Source: Allobosea sp. TND4EK4
GTDB lineage: Bacteria > Pseudomonadota > Alphaproteobacteria > Rhizobiales > Beijerinckiaceae
Assembly: GCF_900156025.1 (NCBI RefSeq)
Contig: NZ_FTMO01000002.1
Location: 248,001 to 312,000 of the forward strand
DNA: 64,000 nt
Direction: 5' to 3'
In this document: in pieces, positions 41,773-50,329 of the stretch
How positions within the stretch are numbered: the first letter of the stretch is position 1
How the letters are laid out: each line of letters begins with the position of its first letter
Program-made: the position numbers and the translations under genes
Notes under the pieces: model-generated
Databases searched by the model: none
What the model was told of the DNA's origin: nothing
What the model saw: only the letters and a program-made list of their open reading frames with translations

Positions 41773-42996
41773 CTAGTGCCCCGCCTTCACCCCGCCGCCC
41801 TCGCTGAGCCGCGGAAGGAACCAGGCCAGCAGGCCGATCAGCGGGATGAACGAGCACATCCGGTAGACGGTCTCGATGCCGTACCAGTCGGCGAACTCGC
41901 CGAGCAGCGCCGCCGCCAGGCCGCCGAGGCCGAAGGACAGCCCGTAGAAGAACCCGCCGACGAGCCCGACACGGCCCGGCATGAGTTCCAGCGCATAGAT
42001 CAGGATCGCCGCGAAGGCGCTCGACATGATGATGTTGATCACGATCGTCAGCACGCCCGTCCAGAACAGGTCGGCATAGGGCAGGATCAGGGTGAAGGGC
42101 AGCGCGCCCAGGATCGAGAACCAGATGATCTTGTTGCGGCCAATCCTGTCTCCGAGCATGCCGCCGCCGAGCGCCCCCGCCGCCGAGGAGGCGAGGAACA
42201 GGAAGAGCATGACCTGCGAGTTCTGGATCGAGATCCCGAACTTGCCCATCAGATAGAAGGTGTAGAACGAACTGAAGCTCGACGTGTAGGCGTTCTTCGA
42301 GAACAGCAGGATGATCAGGATCGCGATCGCGAAGGCGACCGCGCCCTTTGGCCGCGTCGGTGCGGGTTTCGCCGCGCCGGCTGGCTTGAGCGGGCGTGCC
42401 CGGTCCAGCCGCGCATAGCTGGTCGCCGTCCAGACCATCAGCATCATCGCGATCAGGGCCGCGACCGAGAACCAGGCGAGGCTCCCCTGCCCCCGCGGCA
42501 CGATGATGAAGGCCGCCAGCAAGGGGCCGAGCGCCCCGCCCGTCTGCCCGCCGACCTGGAAGATGCCCTGCGCCAGCCCGTGCTGGCCGCCCGATGCATT
42601 GCGCGCCATGCGCGTCGCTTCCGGGTGGAAGATCGAGGAGCCGATGCCGACGCAGGCCGCCGAGAGCAGCAGGAGCCCGTAGCTGCCGGCATAGGCGAGC
42701 CCGATCAGTCCCATCAGGCTGAAGCCCATTCCCACCACCATCGAATAGGGCAACGGATGCTTGTCGGTGTAGAGCCCGACCGCCGGTTGGAGCAGCGACG
42801 CCGAGACCTGGAAGGTCAGCGTAATCAGCCCGATCTGACCGAAATCGAGCCGGTAGCTCTCCTTGATGATCGGATAGATCGCCGGGATCAGCGACTGGAT
42901 CATGTCGTTGAGCAGATGCGTCAGGCTGAGCGTAAGCAGCACCGGCATCATCGCCTTCTGGGCGGTCGAGGCGGCGGTCGGCGTGCTGACGGCCAT
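41773..42996 (-). CDS. MFS transporter, fosmidomycin-resistance (Fsr) type
   Basis: A 407-residue major facilitator with 12 predicted helices. The first helix region carries the Fsr family pattern SLTHLLNDMIQSLIPAIYPI; the motif A-like loop is VGLYTDKHPLPYSM, and the second half repeats GGMLGDRIGRNK. Expected to export fosmidomycin-like phosphonates or other small compounds; the natural substrate is unknown. The start at 42996 follows the family; the upstream in-frame region is repeat-derived. It stands alone between two palindromic repeats. Confidence 0.88.
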   Translation of the reverse strand: MAVSTPTAASTAQKAMMPVLLTLSLTHLLNDMIQSLIPAIYPIIKESYRLDFGQIGLITLTFQVSASLLQPAVGLYTDKHPLPYSMVVGMGFSLMGLIGLAYAGSYGLLLLSAACVGIGSSIFHPEATRMARNASGGQHGLAQGIFQVGGQTGGALGPLLAAFIIVPRGQGSLAWFSVAALIAMMLMVWTATSYARLDRARPLKPAGAAKPAPTRPKGAVAFAIAILIILLFSKNAYTSSFSSFYTFYLMGKFGISIQNSQVMLFLFLASSAAGALGGGMLGDRIGRNKIIWFSILGALPFTLILPYADLFWTGVLTIVINIIMSSAFAAILIYALELMPGRVGLVGGFFYGLSFGLGGLAAALLGEFADWYGIETVYRMCSFIPLIGLLAWFLPRLSEGGGVKAGH

Positions 42997-43150
42997 GGCA
43001 AAAAGGCTCCGCGCCGGAGGGGTGACGGAACCGATTCCCGCCCCGGACTCCGGGGGCGCTCTGTAGACGATCGGACCGGGCGCAACAATCGAGCACGGCG
43101 GTATTGCCGTTATGCAAAAGCAAGCCGGCTCGCAAATGAGACGACACCGT

Positions 43151-43258
43151 CGTCCCGGACAAGCGGCTTGAGCCGCGCCATTCTGGATCCATGTTCGGCC
43201 GCGCGCGGACAAGGTTCAGGCATGGATTCCGGGTCGAGGCTTCGCTCCGTCCGGAACG
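43151..43258. repeat. Palindromic repeat, CATCCCGGAC family
   Basis: Begins CGTCCCGGAC and ends GTCCGGAACG with inner TTCTGGATCCATGTTC and GGCATGGATTCCGGGTC arms. It is related to the copies at 11091 and 29251. Located between the MFS gene start and the end of nagA. Confidence 0.7.
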
Positions 43259-43282
43259 AGCGCACGTCGATGACTCGACGGC

Positions 43283-44386
43283 TCAGCCGCTGCGCAAAAT
43301 CGAGAGTGCCGCCTGACGCCCCACCGCGATGCGGCCGTGGCTCTCCGACAGGCCGAGGAACGCGGCCGGCGTGACCGTCGCCATCGCGAGCGCCTGTTCG
43401 AGGCTCGCGCCGCCATGGCGGGCCATGTTCAGGACCGCGCTGCTCATGTCGAGATGCGCGCCGGCAAGACGCCCTTCCGCATTGACCAGCCTGCCGCCCT
43501 CGACATGGATCGTCTCGCCGAAGAGCTCGAAGGCCTCGCGCGGCGAGCCGATGGTCGCCATCGCGTCGGTGACGAGCATCAGCCGCCGCGGCCCCATCGC
43601 CTTGAAGGCTGCGCGGATGCTCGGCCAGGCGACATGATGCCCATCGGCGATCAGCCCCGCCGCCAGCCCTTCATTGGCCAAAGCCGCGCCGACGATGCCT
43701 GGTTCGCGCGAGCCGAGCTGCGACATCGCGTTGAAGAGATGCGTGACGCCCGACAAGCCCTCGGCCTGCGCACGCGCCATCTGCTCGTAGCTCGCGACGC
43801 TGTGCCCGGCGCAGACCCTGACGCCCCGTTGCACCAGTGCCCGGATGAAGCCCTCCGGCACGCATTCCGGAGCCAGCGTCACCAGCGTGACTCCGGTCGG
43901 GCCAAGAGCCGAGAGAAGCGCGACATCCTCCGGCTCGGGCCGCAGCAGGTTGGCGACCGGATGCGCGCCGTGGCGCTCGGGATTGATGAACGGCCCCTCG
44001 ATATGCAGGCCGGTGCAGCCCGGCACGCCCTGAGCGAGCGCATCGCGCGTCGCCGCGATCGCCTGCGCGATCCCGGCGCGGCTGGCGCTGATCAGCGTCG
44101 GCAGCAGATGGCGCGTGCCGAAACGGGCATGAGCCTCGCAGATCGCCACGATCCGCTCGACGCTCGGCCCGTCGTTCAGCATCACGCCGCCACCGCCATT
44201 GACCTGGATGTCGATGAAACCCGGCGCCAGCACCGCATCGTCCGGCAAGTCCTCGATGGCGCAGCCGGGCTCTGTATCGGCGGGCAGGATCGCCGTGACG
44301 CAGCCGCCCTCAGCGACGACGACCCGATCGGCGAGCATCCGCTCGCCATCGAACAGCCGCGCAGCGCGCCAGGCCTGGCGCCTCAT
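43283..44386 (-). CDS. nagA: N-acetylglucosamine-6-phosphate deacetylase
   Basis: A 367-residue amidohydrolase-fold enzyme that turns GlcNAc-6-P into GlcN-6-P and acetate. Signatures are LAPGFIDIQVNGGGGVMLND (about 54-73), metal-site glutamate in LHIEGPFINPERHGAH, metal histidines in VCAGHSVASYEQM and THLFNAMSQLG, the ADGHHVAWPS substrate segment and the catalytic Asp in LVTDAMATIG. The ATG at 44386 overlaps the stop of the SIS gene (TGATG); a GTG one codon earlier is possible. Last gene of the murQ-gntR-SIS-nagA operon, taking up the GlcNAc-6-P made by MurQ. Confidence 0.95.
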   Translation of the reverse strand: MRRQAWRAARLFDGERMLADRVVVAEGGCVTAILPADTEPGCAIEDLPDDAVLAPGFIDIQVNGGGGVMLNDGPSVERIVAICEAHARFGTRHLLPTLISASRAGIAQAIAATRDALAQGVPGCTGLHIEGPFINPERHGAHPVANLLRPEPEDVALLSALGPTGVTLVTLAPECVPEGFIRALVQRGVRVCAGHSVASYEQMARAQAEGLSGVTHLFNAMSQLGSREPGIVGAALANEGLAAGLIADGHHVAWPSIRAAFKAMGPRRLMLVTDAMATIGSPREAFELFGETIHVEGGRLVNAEGRLAGAHLDMSSAVLNMARHGGASLEQALAMATVTPAAFLGLSESHGRIAVGRQAALSILRSG

Positions 44387-45420
44387 CACAGCGTCTCCGT
44401 TACCTTGCGCAACCCCGGCGGCCTGTCGACATCGCGACCCTGCCGTTTCGCCTCGGCCTCCAGCGCCCGATAGGCCGGTGCCAGCAGCGCGATCGCATCC
44501 AAGGCCGGATCGCCGCCGGCCGACAGCCTCTGCAGTCGGGGCCGCGCGCCGCAGGAGGCGAAGACCGGCGCGCCGGCCTGTGCCAGTGCGGACAAGGAGG
44601 ACGCGATGCTCTCCGACACTTCGCCGCCGGGATCGAGCCCCAGCACCGGATGCTCGGCCCGGATCGCCGCCTTCGGACCATGCAGGACCTCGGCCGCGCT
44701 ATAGGCGAGCACCGGTACGCCCATGACCTCGGCGGATTTCAGTGCCACCTCCCGCGCCGGTCCCAGGCTGAAGCCGCGTCCGATGACGTAGCCCGCGGGT
44801 GCGCTCGCCAGATGGCGTGCCCAGTCCGACCAGTCGAGCGTCAGCGCCTCGCCGAGCCGCTTGGGCGCGGCCTCGACGGCGCGCCGGAAGCCTTCGTCAT
44901 CCGAGAGCGCGGCGACCAGCAGTGAGCCCGCGAGCATGGTGTTGACCACCGTCTTGGTGGCCGCAACGGCCAGTTCCGGCCCCGCCAGGATCGGCAGGAC
45001 ATGGCGACAGGCGCGCGCCGCCGGCGAATCGGGGTCGTTCACCAGCGCGATCGTCTGCGCACCGGCCGCCGTCGCCTGCTCGGCTGCCGCGATGAGATCG
45101 GGACTGCGGCCGGACTGCGAGACAAGGACATAGAGCGCCCCGGCGAGCCGCGGCTCGGCCCCGTAGCGCGTCACCACCGAGGGGGCCGCCGGTGCGGCAC
45201 TCAGGCCCAGCCGCGTCTCCAGCAGGTAGCGCAGATGCGTCCCCGCATGGCCCGAGCTGCCGCGCCCGCTGACCACGGCATGGCTGATCCGGCCAAGATC
45301 GAGCGCGCGAGCGATCGACGCGACGGCACCCTGCCCTCCATCGAGCAACCTGGCAGCAGCTTGCGGAATTTCGGCGATCTCGCGCGCCATCCGCGAGGGC
45401 GTCGGTTCCTGCGCGCTCAT
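44386..45420 (-). CDS. SIS-domain sugar-phosphate isomerase, probable GlcN-6-P deaminase (NagB-II/AgaS type)
   Basis: A 344-residue protein with two SIS domains (about 28-165 and 195-330): SHAVVSGRGSSGHAGTHLRY, then YVLVSQSGRSPDLIAAAE and, in the second half, VLAYSAAEVLHGPKAAIRAE. The arrangement is that of GlmS-type isomerase domains without the amidotransferase, as in NagB-II or FrlB/AgaS enzymes. Located between gntR and nagA, it most likely converts GlcN-6-P to fructose-6-P and ammonia. Start at 45420 overlaps the gntR stop (ATGA). Confidence 0.87.
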   Translation of the reverse strand: MSAQEPTPSRMAREIAEIPQAAARLLDGGQGAVASIARALDLGRISHAVVSGRGSSGHAGTHLRYLLETRLGLSAAPAAPSVVTRYGAEPRLAGALYVLVSQSGRSPDLIAAAEQATAAGAQTIALVNDPDSPAARACRHVLPILAGPELAVAATKTVVNTMLAGSLLVAALSDDEGFRRAVEAAPKRLGEALTLDWSDWARHLASAPAGYVIGRGFSLGPAREVALKSAEVMGVPVLAYSAAEVLHGPKAAIRAEHPVLGLDPGGEVSESIASSLSALAQAGAPVFASCGARPRLQRLSAGGDPALDAIALLAPAYRALEAEAKRQGRDVDRPPGLRKVTETL

Positions 45421-46196
45421 GACGGCTGCCCCATGGCTTCTCCCTTCAGCGTGGCGACGAAGTCGTAGCGGTCGCCGCGATAGGCCGAGACGGTGAACTC
45501 GACCGGCTTGCCATTGGCCAGGAAGGCACGCCGCTCGATGCGCAGCAGCGCGCTGCCGGCCGGCACGCCGAGATGGCGCGCCTCCTCCGCCGTCGCGAGA
45601 CCCGCATGGATGCGCTGGACGCCATGGGCAGGCGCGGCGCCCCGCTCGGCCAGTGCCGCATAGAGCGAGGCTTCGATCAGGTCCGCCGAGGGCAGGACCG
45701 CGGCCGGCACCACCGCGCATTCGATCGCCAGCGGCTCGCCATCGGCGGTGCGCACCCGGATCAGCCGCACGACGTTCTCGCCCGGCGCGAGTCCGAGCGC
45801 CATCGTCTCCTGCGGCTTCGGCCGCGCCACCTCCTTCGACAGCCAGACCGAGCCGGGCCGCTCGCCGCGATTGGCGATATCCGTCGAGAAGGAGGCCAGC
45901 ACCGACAGCGGTTGCTCGATGCGCGAGGCGACGAAGGTGCCCGAGCCGTGCCGGCGCGAGAGCGTGCCACTCCGGATCAACGCGTCGATCGCGTTGCGCA
46001 CCGTGACGCGCGCATAGCCGGTGAGGTGCGCAAGGTCACGCTCGGAAGGCACGGCGTCCCCGGGCTGGAAAACGCCGCTCTCGATCAGCCGCGCCAGCGC
46101 GCCGGCGAGCCTGAGATAGCGCGGCGTCGGGTCGTCGCCCGCCAGCGCCTGCAGGATCGCTTCCTGCTTGGCGGGAACGGGGCCGGGCGCGCTCAC
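45417..46196 (-). CDS. GntR/HutC-family regulator with UTRA domain
   Basis: A 259-residue regulator. The N-terminal winged helix (about 25-92) has VFQPGDAVPSERDLAHLTGY and ARVTVRNAIDALIRSGTLSR. The UTRA effector domain (about 112-250) has NVVRLIRVRTADGEPLAIE and VEFTVSAYRGDRYDFVATL. HutC-type regulators of amino-sugar genes respond to GlcN-6-P, GlcNAc-6-P or MurNAc-6-P. Its GTG start overlaps the murQ stop, and it overlaps the SIS gene, so it is embedded in the operon it probably controls. A candidate operator is listed ahead of murQ and ahead of the ABC genes. Confidence 0.93.
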   Translation of the reverse strand: MSAPGPVPAKQEAILQALAGDDPTPRYLRLAGALARLIESGVFQPGDAVPSERDLAHLTGYARVTVRNAIDALIRSGTLSRRHGSGTFVASRIEQPLSVLASFSTDIANRGERPGSVWLSKEVARPKPQETMALGLAPGENVVRLIRVRTADGEPLAIECAVVPAAVLPSADLIEASLYAALAERGAAPAHGVQRIHAGLATAEEARHLGVPAGSALLRIERRAFLANGKPVEFTVSAYRGDRYDFVATLKGEAMGQPS

Positions 46197-47119
46197 GGCG
46201 CGGCCTGGCGCGCCGCCGCCCCCTGCAACTCGCCGCCCCCCGCGAGCGCCACCAGCGCATGCCTGAGATTGCCGCGATGCTCCGTCAGGAGCGCCTCGGC
46301 GAGCGCCGGATCCGCCCCGCTGGCCAGCAGCACAGCGCGCTTCACGTCGCCGCCGACACAGTCGAGATGCCGGGCCGCAGCGTCCATCCCGCAGCCGGTG
46401 ATCATGTCCACCATCTGTGCGGCGCGGTGCCTGAGCTTGGCGTTGGTGGTCCGCATGTGGACCATGAGCCCGCGATAGACCCGACCGAGCCGGATCATCA
46501 GCAGCGTCGAGAACAGGTTGAGCACGATCTTCTGCGCCGTGCCGGCCTTCATCCGGGTCGAGCCGGCAACAACCTCCTCGCCGGTCTCGATCAGCACGGC
46601 GTGGTCGGGGCTGTGCAGCAAGGCCGAACCCCGGTTGTTGGCGACGCCGATGGTCAGCGCGCCGCGCGCCTTGGCCTCGGCGATGGCCGCGAGGGTGAAG
46701 GGGGTGCGCCCGCTGGCGGCGATGCCGATCACCACGTCGTTGGGTCCGACATCCGCGTTGCGCATCGCCTCGGCGCCGTCATCGACGGAATCCTCGGCAT
46801 TTTCGACGGCATGCAGGATCGCCTCGTCGCCACCGGCGATGGCGAAGCCGAGGCGCTCCTCCGGCCAGTCGAAGGTCGGAGTCAGCTCCGCCCCATCCTG
46901 CACGCCGATGCGCCCGGAGGTGCCCGCGCCGGCGTAGATCAGCCGCCCGCCGGCCTCCAGCCGCGGCACGGCCGCCGCCACTGCCGCGCCGATCGCCGGC
47001 AGGGCGGGCATGATCGCCGCCACCGCCATCAGCTGGCCCTCGTAGAGCGCCTTCAGGATGTCGAGATCGCCCCAGGCGTCCAGCTCCTGATAGCGCGCGC
47101 TGACATCTTCGGTCGCCAT
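46193..47119 (-). CDS. murQ: N-acetylmuramic acid 6-phosphate etherase
   Basis: A 308-residue SIS-fold lyase that removes D-lactate from MurNAc-6-P to give GlcNAc-6-P. Family motifs are GGRLIYAGAGTSGRIGVQDG (about 57-76), then AELTPTFDWP, the IAGGDEAILHAVENAEDS stretch with the catalytic glutamate, IGIAASGRTPFTLAA, and VAGSTRMKAGTAQK. Start at 47119 is the family start. First gene of the overlapping murQ-gntR-SIS-nagA operon. Substrate MurNAc-6-P would come from AnmK, encoded 400 bp away. Confidence 0.96.
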   Translation of the reverse strand: MATEDVSARYQELDAWGDLDILKALYEGQLMAVAAIMPALPAIGAAVAAAVPRLEAGGRLIYAGAGTSGRIGVQDGAELTPTFDWPEERLGFAIAGGDEAILHAVENAEDSVDDGAEAMRNADVGPNDVVIGIAASGRTPFTLAAIAEAKARGALTIGVANNRGSALLHSPDHAVLIETGEEVVAGSTRMKAGTAQKIVLNLFSTLLMIRLGRVYRGLMVHMRTTNAKLRHRAAQMVDMITGCGMDAAARHLDCVGGDVKRAVLLASGADPALAEALLTEHRGNLRHALVALAGGGELQGAAARQAAP

Positions 47120-47134
47120 GGAAAGCCTCTTTGT

Positions 47135-47155
47135 GACCAGACCAAAATAAGTCCA
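47135..47155 (-). promoter_or_regulatory. Candidate GntR operator ahead of murQ
   Basis: Read on the minus strand: TGGAC (47155-47151), six bases TTATTT, TGGTC (47144-47140) and another TGGTC (47139-47135). The TGGWC-N6-TGGTC arrangement with an 11-bp period also occurs ahead of the divergent ABC operon at 48709-48724. It begins 16 bp before the murQ ATG. Recognition by the GntR protein is inferred. Confidence 0.5.
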
Positions 47156-47523
47156 CTTGAACCTGGTTAGCAAGCGCCCGCCCTGGGAAAAAGCGGCCGG
47201 CGACCGTCCCGGCCCCCTTCGGGAAGCAGCTTGCTGCGGCGCCCCGGAGCCTTTTCATCGCCGTCACGCTTGAATCGCCATGGCAACGCCTTGAATCAAC
47301 ATGGCGAAAGGAGTCTCCAACCCCCTGGGAATTCGTGGATTTCTCCAACCGCTCGGTCGAGCCGGATCAGCATGGCCGGGCACCGCGCAACGCGACAGCC
47401 GCACCCGCCTGCGCAGCAGGCCTGCCCCCTCGTGTTCCAGCAAAACGGATTCGCACTCAGCGGCTTGCACCCCGCGCCTGAATCGTCGCTTCAGGCTTCG
47501 GCCGGGCTTCGCCCCGCCAAATC
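47156..47523. other. Non-coding stretch between murQ and anmK
   Basis: No convincing gene: short open frames lack family features. It contains a tandem direct repeat, CTTGAATC-nn-CATGGC, at 47269-47284 and 47290-47305 (21-bp period), and a hairpin GCCTGAA..TTCAGGC near 47476-47497 just past the anmK stop, which may end the anmK transcript. The direct repeat could be a protein-binding site. Confidence 0.5.
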
Positions 47524-48627
47524 CTACCGCGGCAGGTTCAGCCGCCCGCCGGTCAGCGGCTCCGGCACGCCTGTGGTGCCCGGCAGGCTGAGCGGCAGGC
47601 CTTTCACAGAGCGGATCGCGAGATAACCGAAGGTCTGTGCCTCGATCACGTCGCCGGCCCAGCCGGCGGCCTCCACCGGCTCGACCGGCACGCCGAGGCG
47701 CTCTGCGAAGCGTTGCATGAAATGCCGGTTGAGCCGGCCGCCGCCCGTCACCAGCCAGCGTTTGGGCCGCTTCGGCACATGCCGCAGCGCGTCGACCACG
47801 CTCTCGATGGTGAAGGCCGCCAGCGTCGCCGCCCCATCCGCATCCGACAGGGGCTCGACCACCTGGGCCCGGCGGTGGAAGTCGTTCCGGTCCAGCGATT
47901 TCGGGGCCGGACGCTCGAAATAGGGATTGGTCATGAACGCGGTGACGAGATCCTCCCGCACGGTTCCGCTCGCGGCAAGCTCACCATCGGCATCGAAGGC
48001 CTGCCCTCGCCGCTTCAGCACGAAATCGTCGAGGATCGCGCTCGCGGGCCCCGTGTCGAAGGCGATGACCTCCTCGCCATCGATATAGGTGACGTTGCCG
48101 ACGCCGCCGAGGTTCAGCACCATCACCGGCTGGTCCAGCCTTTGCGCCAGCGCCTGGTGATAGAGCGGCGCGAACGGCGCGCCTTCGCCACCAGCCGCCA
48201 CATCCGCATGGCGGAAGCGATCGACGGTCGGGATTCCAAGCGCAGCGGCGACCGCCGGCCCGTCGATGAGCTGGCGGGTGAAGCGGATTTCCGGGCGATG
48301 ATAGACGGTCTGGCCATGCAGGCCGACGAGATCGATGGTGGCCGGATCGAGCTTCTGCTCGGCCACGAAGCGCCGCACCGCGTCCAGATGGGCCGCCGTG
48401 ACCGCTGCTTCGAGCTCCATCAAGGGGTCGTCGACGGCCCGCTCGGGAGCGGCGATCAAGTCCTGCAGGGCCTGGCGGGTCGCCGGCGGATAGGCATATC
48501 CGGCGCCGGGACCAAAGCTCAGCTGCTCGCGCCCGTCGCTGGTCACGATCGAGACGTCGATCGCGTCCATCGAGGTGCCGCTGATCACGCCGATCGCGGT
48601 CAATACCGGCTTGTCGAGATCGCGCAT
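47524..48627 (-). CDS. anmK: Anhydro-N-acetylmuramic acid kinase
   Basis: A 367-residue ASKHA-fold kinase that opens the 1,6-anhydro ring of anhMurNAc and phosphorylates it to MurNAc-6-P. Motifs are VISGTSMDAIDVSIV (about 14-28), DLVGLHGQTVYHRP, VVNLGGVGNVTYID-type phosphate loop (here VMVLNLGGVGNVTYIDG), FDTGPASAILDDF and the adenosine segment VTGGGRLNRHFMQRF. Start at 48627 is the family start. It stands on the same strand as murQ but as a separate unit about 400 bp downstream-facing of its promoter, and is divergent from the ABC operon. Confidence 0.95.
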   Translation of the reverse strand: MRDLDKPVLTAIGVISGTSMDAIDVSIVTSDGREQLSFGPGAGYAYPPATRQALQDLIAAPERAVDDPLMELEAAVTAAHLDAVRRFVAEQKLDPATIDLVGLHGQTVYHRPEIRFTRQLIDGPAVAAALGIPTVDRFRHADVAAGGEGAPFAPLYHQALAQRLDQPVMVLNLGGVGNVTYIDGEEVIAFDTGPASAILDDFVLKRRGQAFDADGELAASGTVREDLVTAFMTNPYFERPAPKSLDRNDFHRRAQVVEPLSDADGAATLAAFTIESVVDALRHVPKRPKRWLVTGGGRLNRHFMQRFAERLGVPVEPVEAAGWAGDVIEAQTFGYLAIRSVKGLPLSLPGTTGVPEPLTGGRLNLPR

Positions 48628-48701
48628 CGTTTCGGCCCTTCCCCCTGCCTGCTTTGCCGTGCAAAGGCTTGCATCGGCTCTAGGCGATCGGCTAAGCGTT
48701 G

Positions 48702-48726
48702 TCCAGATTGGTCCATAAGTGGTCCA
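48702..48726 (+). promoter_or_regulatory. Candidate operator between anmK and the ABC operon
   Basis: Contains TGGTCCATAAGTGGTCCA (48709-48726), a direct repeat of TGGTCCA with an 11-bp period, preceded by TTGTCCA, so TCCA recurs three times at 10-11 bp. The TGGTC-N6-TGGTC core matches the site ahead of murQ. It lies in the 142-bp divergent intergenic region and could control both anmK and the transport operon. Confidence 0.5.
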
Positions 48727-48769
48727 CCTGCGACACTGCCGGTGCCACATCATAAGCGAGGGGTGGGTC

Positions 48770-50299
48770 ATGCATCGCGACGTCCGTCAGGGTTCCAAGC
48801 TCTCCCGCCGCCTGCGCTGCGGCATCGCCGCCGCCGCTTTCCTGCTCGCTGCCGGAACAGCCGGCGCCCAGACGCTCGAGGTTGCCGTCGAGGCTTCTCC
48901 GGCCGGGCTCGACCCGCATATCGTCACCGCCTTCGCCTCCTCCCAGATCGTGCTGGGTCCGATCTATGAAGGGCTGACCGCGCTCGACAAGGACCTGAAC
49001 ATCGTCCCGGGCCTGGCCCAATCCTGGACCATGTCGGCGGACGGCAAGACCGTCACCTTCAAGCTGCGCCCCGGCGTCACCTTCCATGACGGCAAGCCGA
49101 TGGAAGCGGAGGATGTCGCCTCCTCGCTGCGCCGCGTCGTCTCGAAGGATGTCGGCTCGCCGCTTGCCAGCCGCCTCGCCGCGATGGAGAGTGCCACCGC
49201 CGTCGATGCCACGACGCTTGAGCTGAAGCTGAAGGAGCCCTCGGCCCCGCTGCTCGCCTCGCTCACCGGCATCGCCATCGTCCCGCGCGGGCTGGAGGCC
49301 AACAAGGATGCGCTCCAGCGCGCGCCGGTCGGCACCGGCCCGTTCAAGTTCGAGGAATGGCGGCCCAACGGCTTCATCCGCCTTGCCAAGCATGCCGGCT
49401 ACTGGAACGCCGCCGGAGTGAAGCTCGCCGGGGTGAAGTTCAACTTCGTGCCGGAGGCCGCGACCCGTGCCGTCGGCATCGGCAACGGCCAGTTCGCCCT
49501 GCTGCCGCATATCGACGCCGCCACGGCGATGCAGCTCGAAGGCAAGCCGAATGTCACGATGCAGAAGACGCAGGAGCTCGCCTACACCCTGATCGGCATG
49601 AACGTCTCCAAGCCGCCCTTTGACAATGCGAAGGTCCGCGAGGCGCTGAACTACGCGCTGAACCGCAAGGAGATCATCGACGCCGCTTTGTTCGGCGCCG
49701 GCGCGCCGGCCGCGCCGCTTCCACCCGTGCTCAAGGACTGGGCCGTCGAAGTGAAGGACCTGCCCTGCTACGCCTATGACCCGGCCAAGGCCCAGGCGCT
49801 GCTCAAGGAATCCGGCGTCGCCCTGCCGATCAGCGTCAGCATGACGATGCTGCCCCGACAGGATATCCGCGACATCGCCCAGGTGGTGCAGCAGCAACTC
49901 GGCAAGGTCGGCATCAAGGTCGAGCTGAAGAATCCCGAGCTCGGCCAGTTCGTGCAGGACTGGCGCAACTCCAACTTCGACCTCTTCGCCTCGACCAATG
50001 CCGGCAGCATCGAGCCGGACGATTATTTCTACCGCGCCTTCCGCACCGGCGGCTCGACCAACGTGTTCAAATATTCGAACCCCGAGCTCGACGCCCTGCT
50101 CGACAAGGGCCGCGCGACGCTCGACAAGCCGGCGCGCCAGACGATCTATCGCGACGTGCAGAAGATCCTCGGCTGCACCGGCCCGGCCGCGCATATCGCC
50201 TACCCGACGCTGTTCAGCGCCGTACGCGGCAATCTGCAGGGCTACCAGATCTACGCCAACCGCTCGCTCGTCTCCCTCGGCGGCGCCAGCCTGCGCTGA
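48770..50299 (+). CDS. Peptide-type ABC transporter substrate-binding protein
   Basis: A 509-residue SBP_bac_5 protein with a Sec signal peptide (about 1-33, LRCGIAAAAFLLAAGTAGAQ). Typical patterns: YEGLTALDKDLNIVPGLAQS, VTFHDGKPMEAEDVASSLRR and VGTGPFKFEEW, then VREALNYALNRKEIIDAALF. Ligand is not readable. Its place beside anmK, murQ, nagA and murA suggests a muropeptide or amino-sugar-containing ligand rather than plain peptides (inference). Start at 48770 has GAGGGGTGGG just before. First gene of a five-to-six gene operon. Confidence 0.9.
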   Translation: MHRDVRQGSKLSRRLRCGIAAAAFLLAAGTAGAQTLEVAVEASPAGLDPHIVTAFASSQIVLGPIYEGLTALDKDLNIVPGLAQSWTMSADGKTVTFKLRPGVTFHDGKPMEAEDVASSLRRVVSKDVGSPLASRLAAMESATAVDATTLELKLKEPSAPLLASLTGIAIVPRGLEANKDALQRAPVGTGPFKFEEWRPNGFIRLAKHAGYWNAAGVKLAGVKFNFVPEAATRAVGIGNGQFALLPHIDAATAMQLEGKPNVTMQKTQELAYTLIGMNVSKPPFDNAKVREALNYALNRKEIIDAALFGAGAPAAPLPPVLKDWAVEVKDLPCYAYDPAKAQALLKESGVALPISVSMTMLPRQDIRDIAQVVQQQLGKVGIKVELKNPELGQFVQDWRNSNFDLFASTNAGSIEPDDYFYRAFRTGGSTNVFKYSNPELDALLDKGRATLDKPARQTIYRDVQKILGCTGPAAHIAYPTLFSAVRGNLQGYQIYANRSLVSLGGASLR

Positions 50300-50329
50300 C
50301 GCCTCAAGGACGGCTCCAGGGATCGAGGC

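Noticed and set aside
41695-43374. A 559-codon plus-strand frame opposite the MFS gene.
   Set aside because: Antisense of a clear 12-helix transporter and extends through two intergenic repeats.
47231-47626. A 131-codon plus-strand frame between murQ and anmK.
   Set aside because: It runs into the 3' end of anmK antisense and shows no family features.
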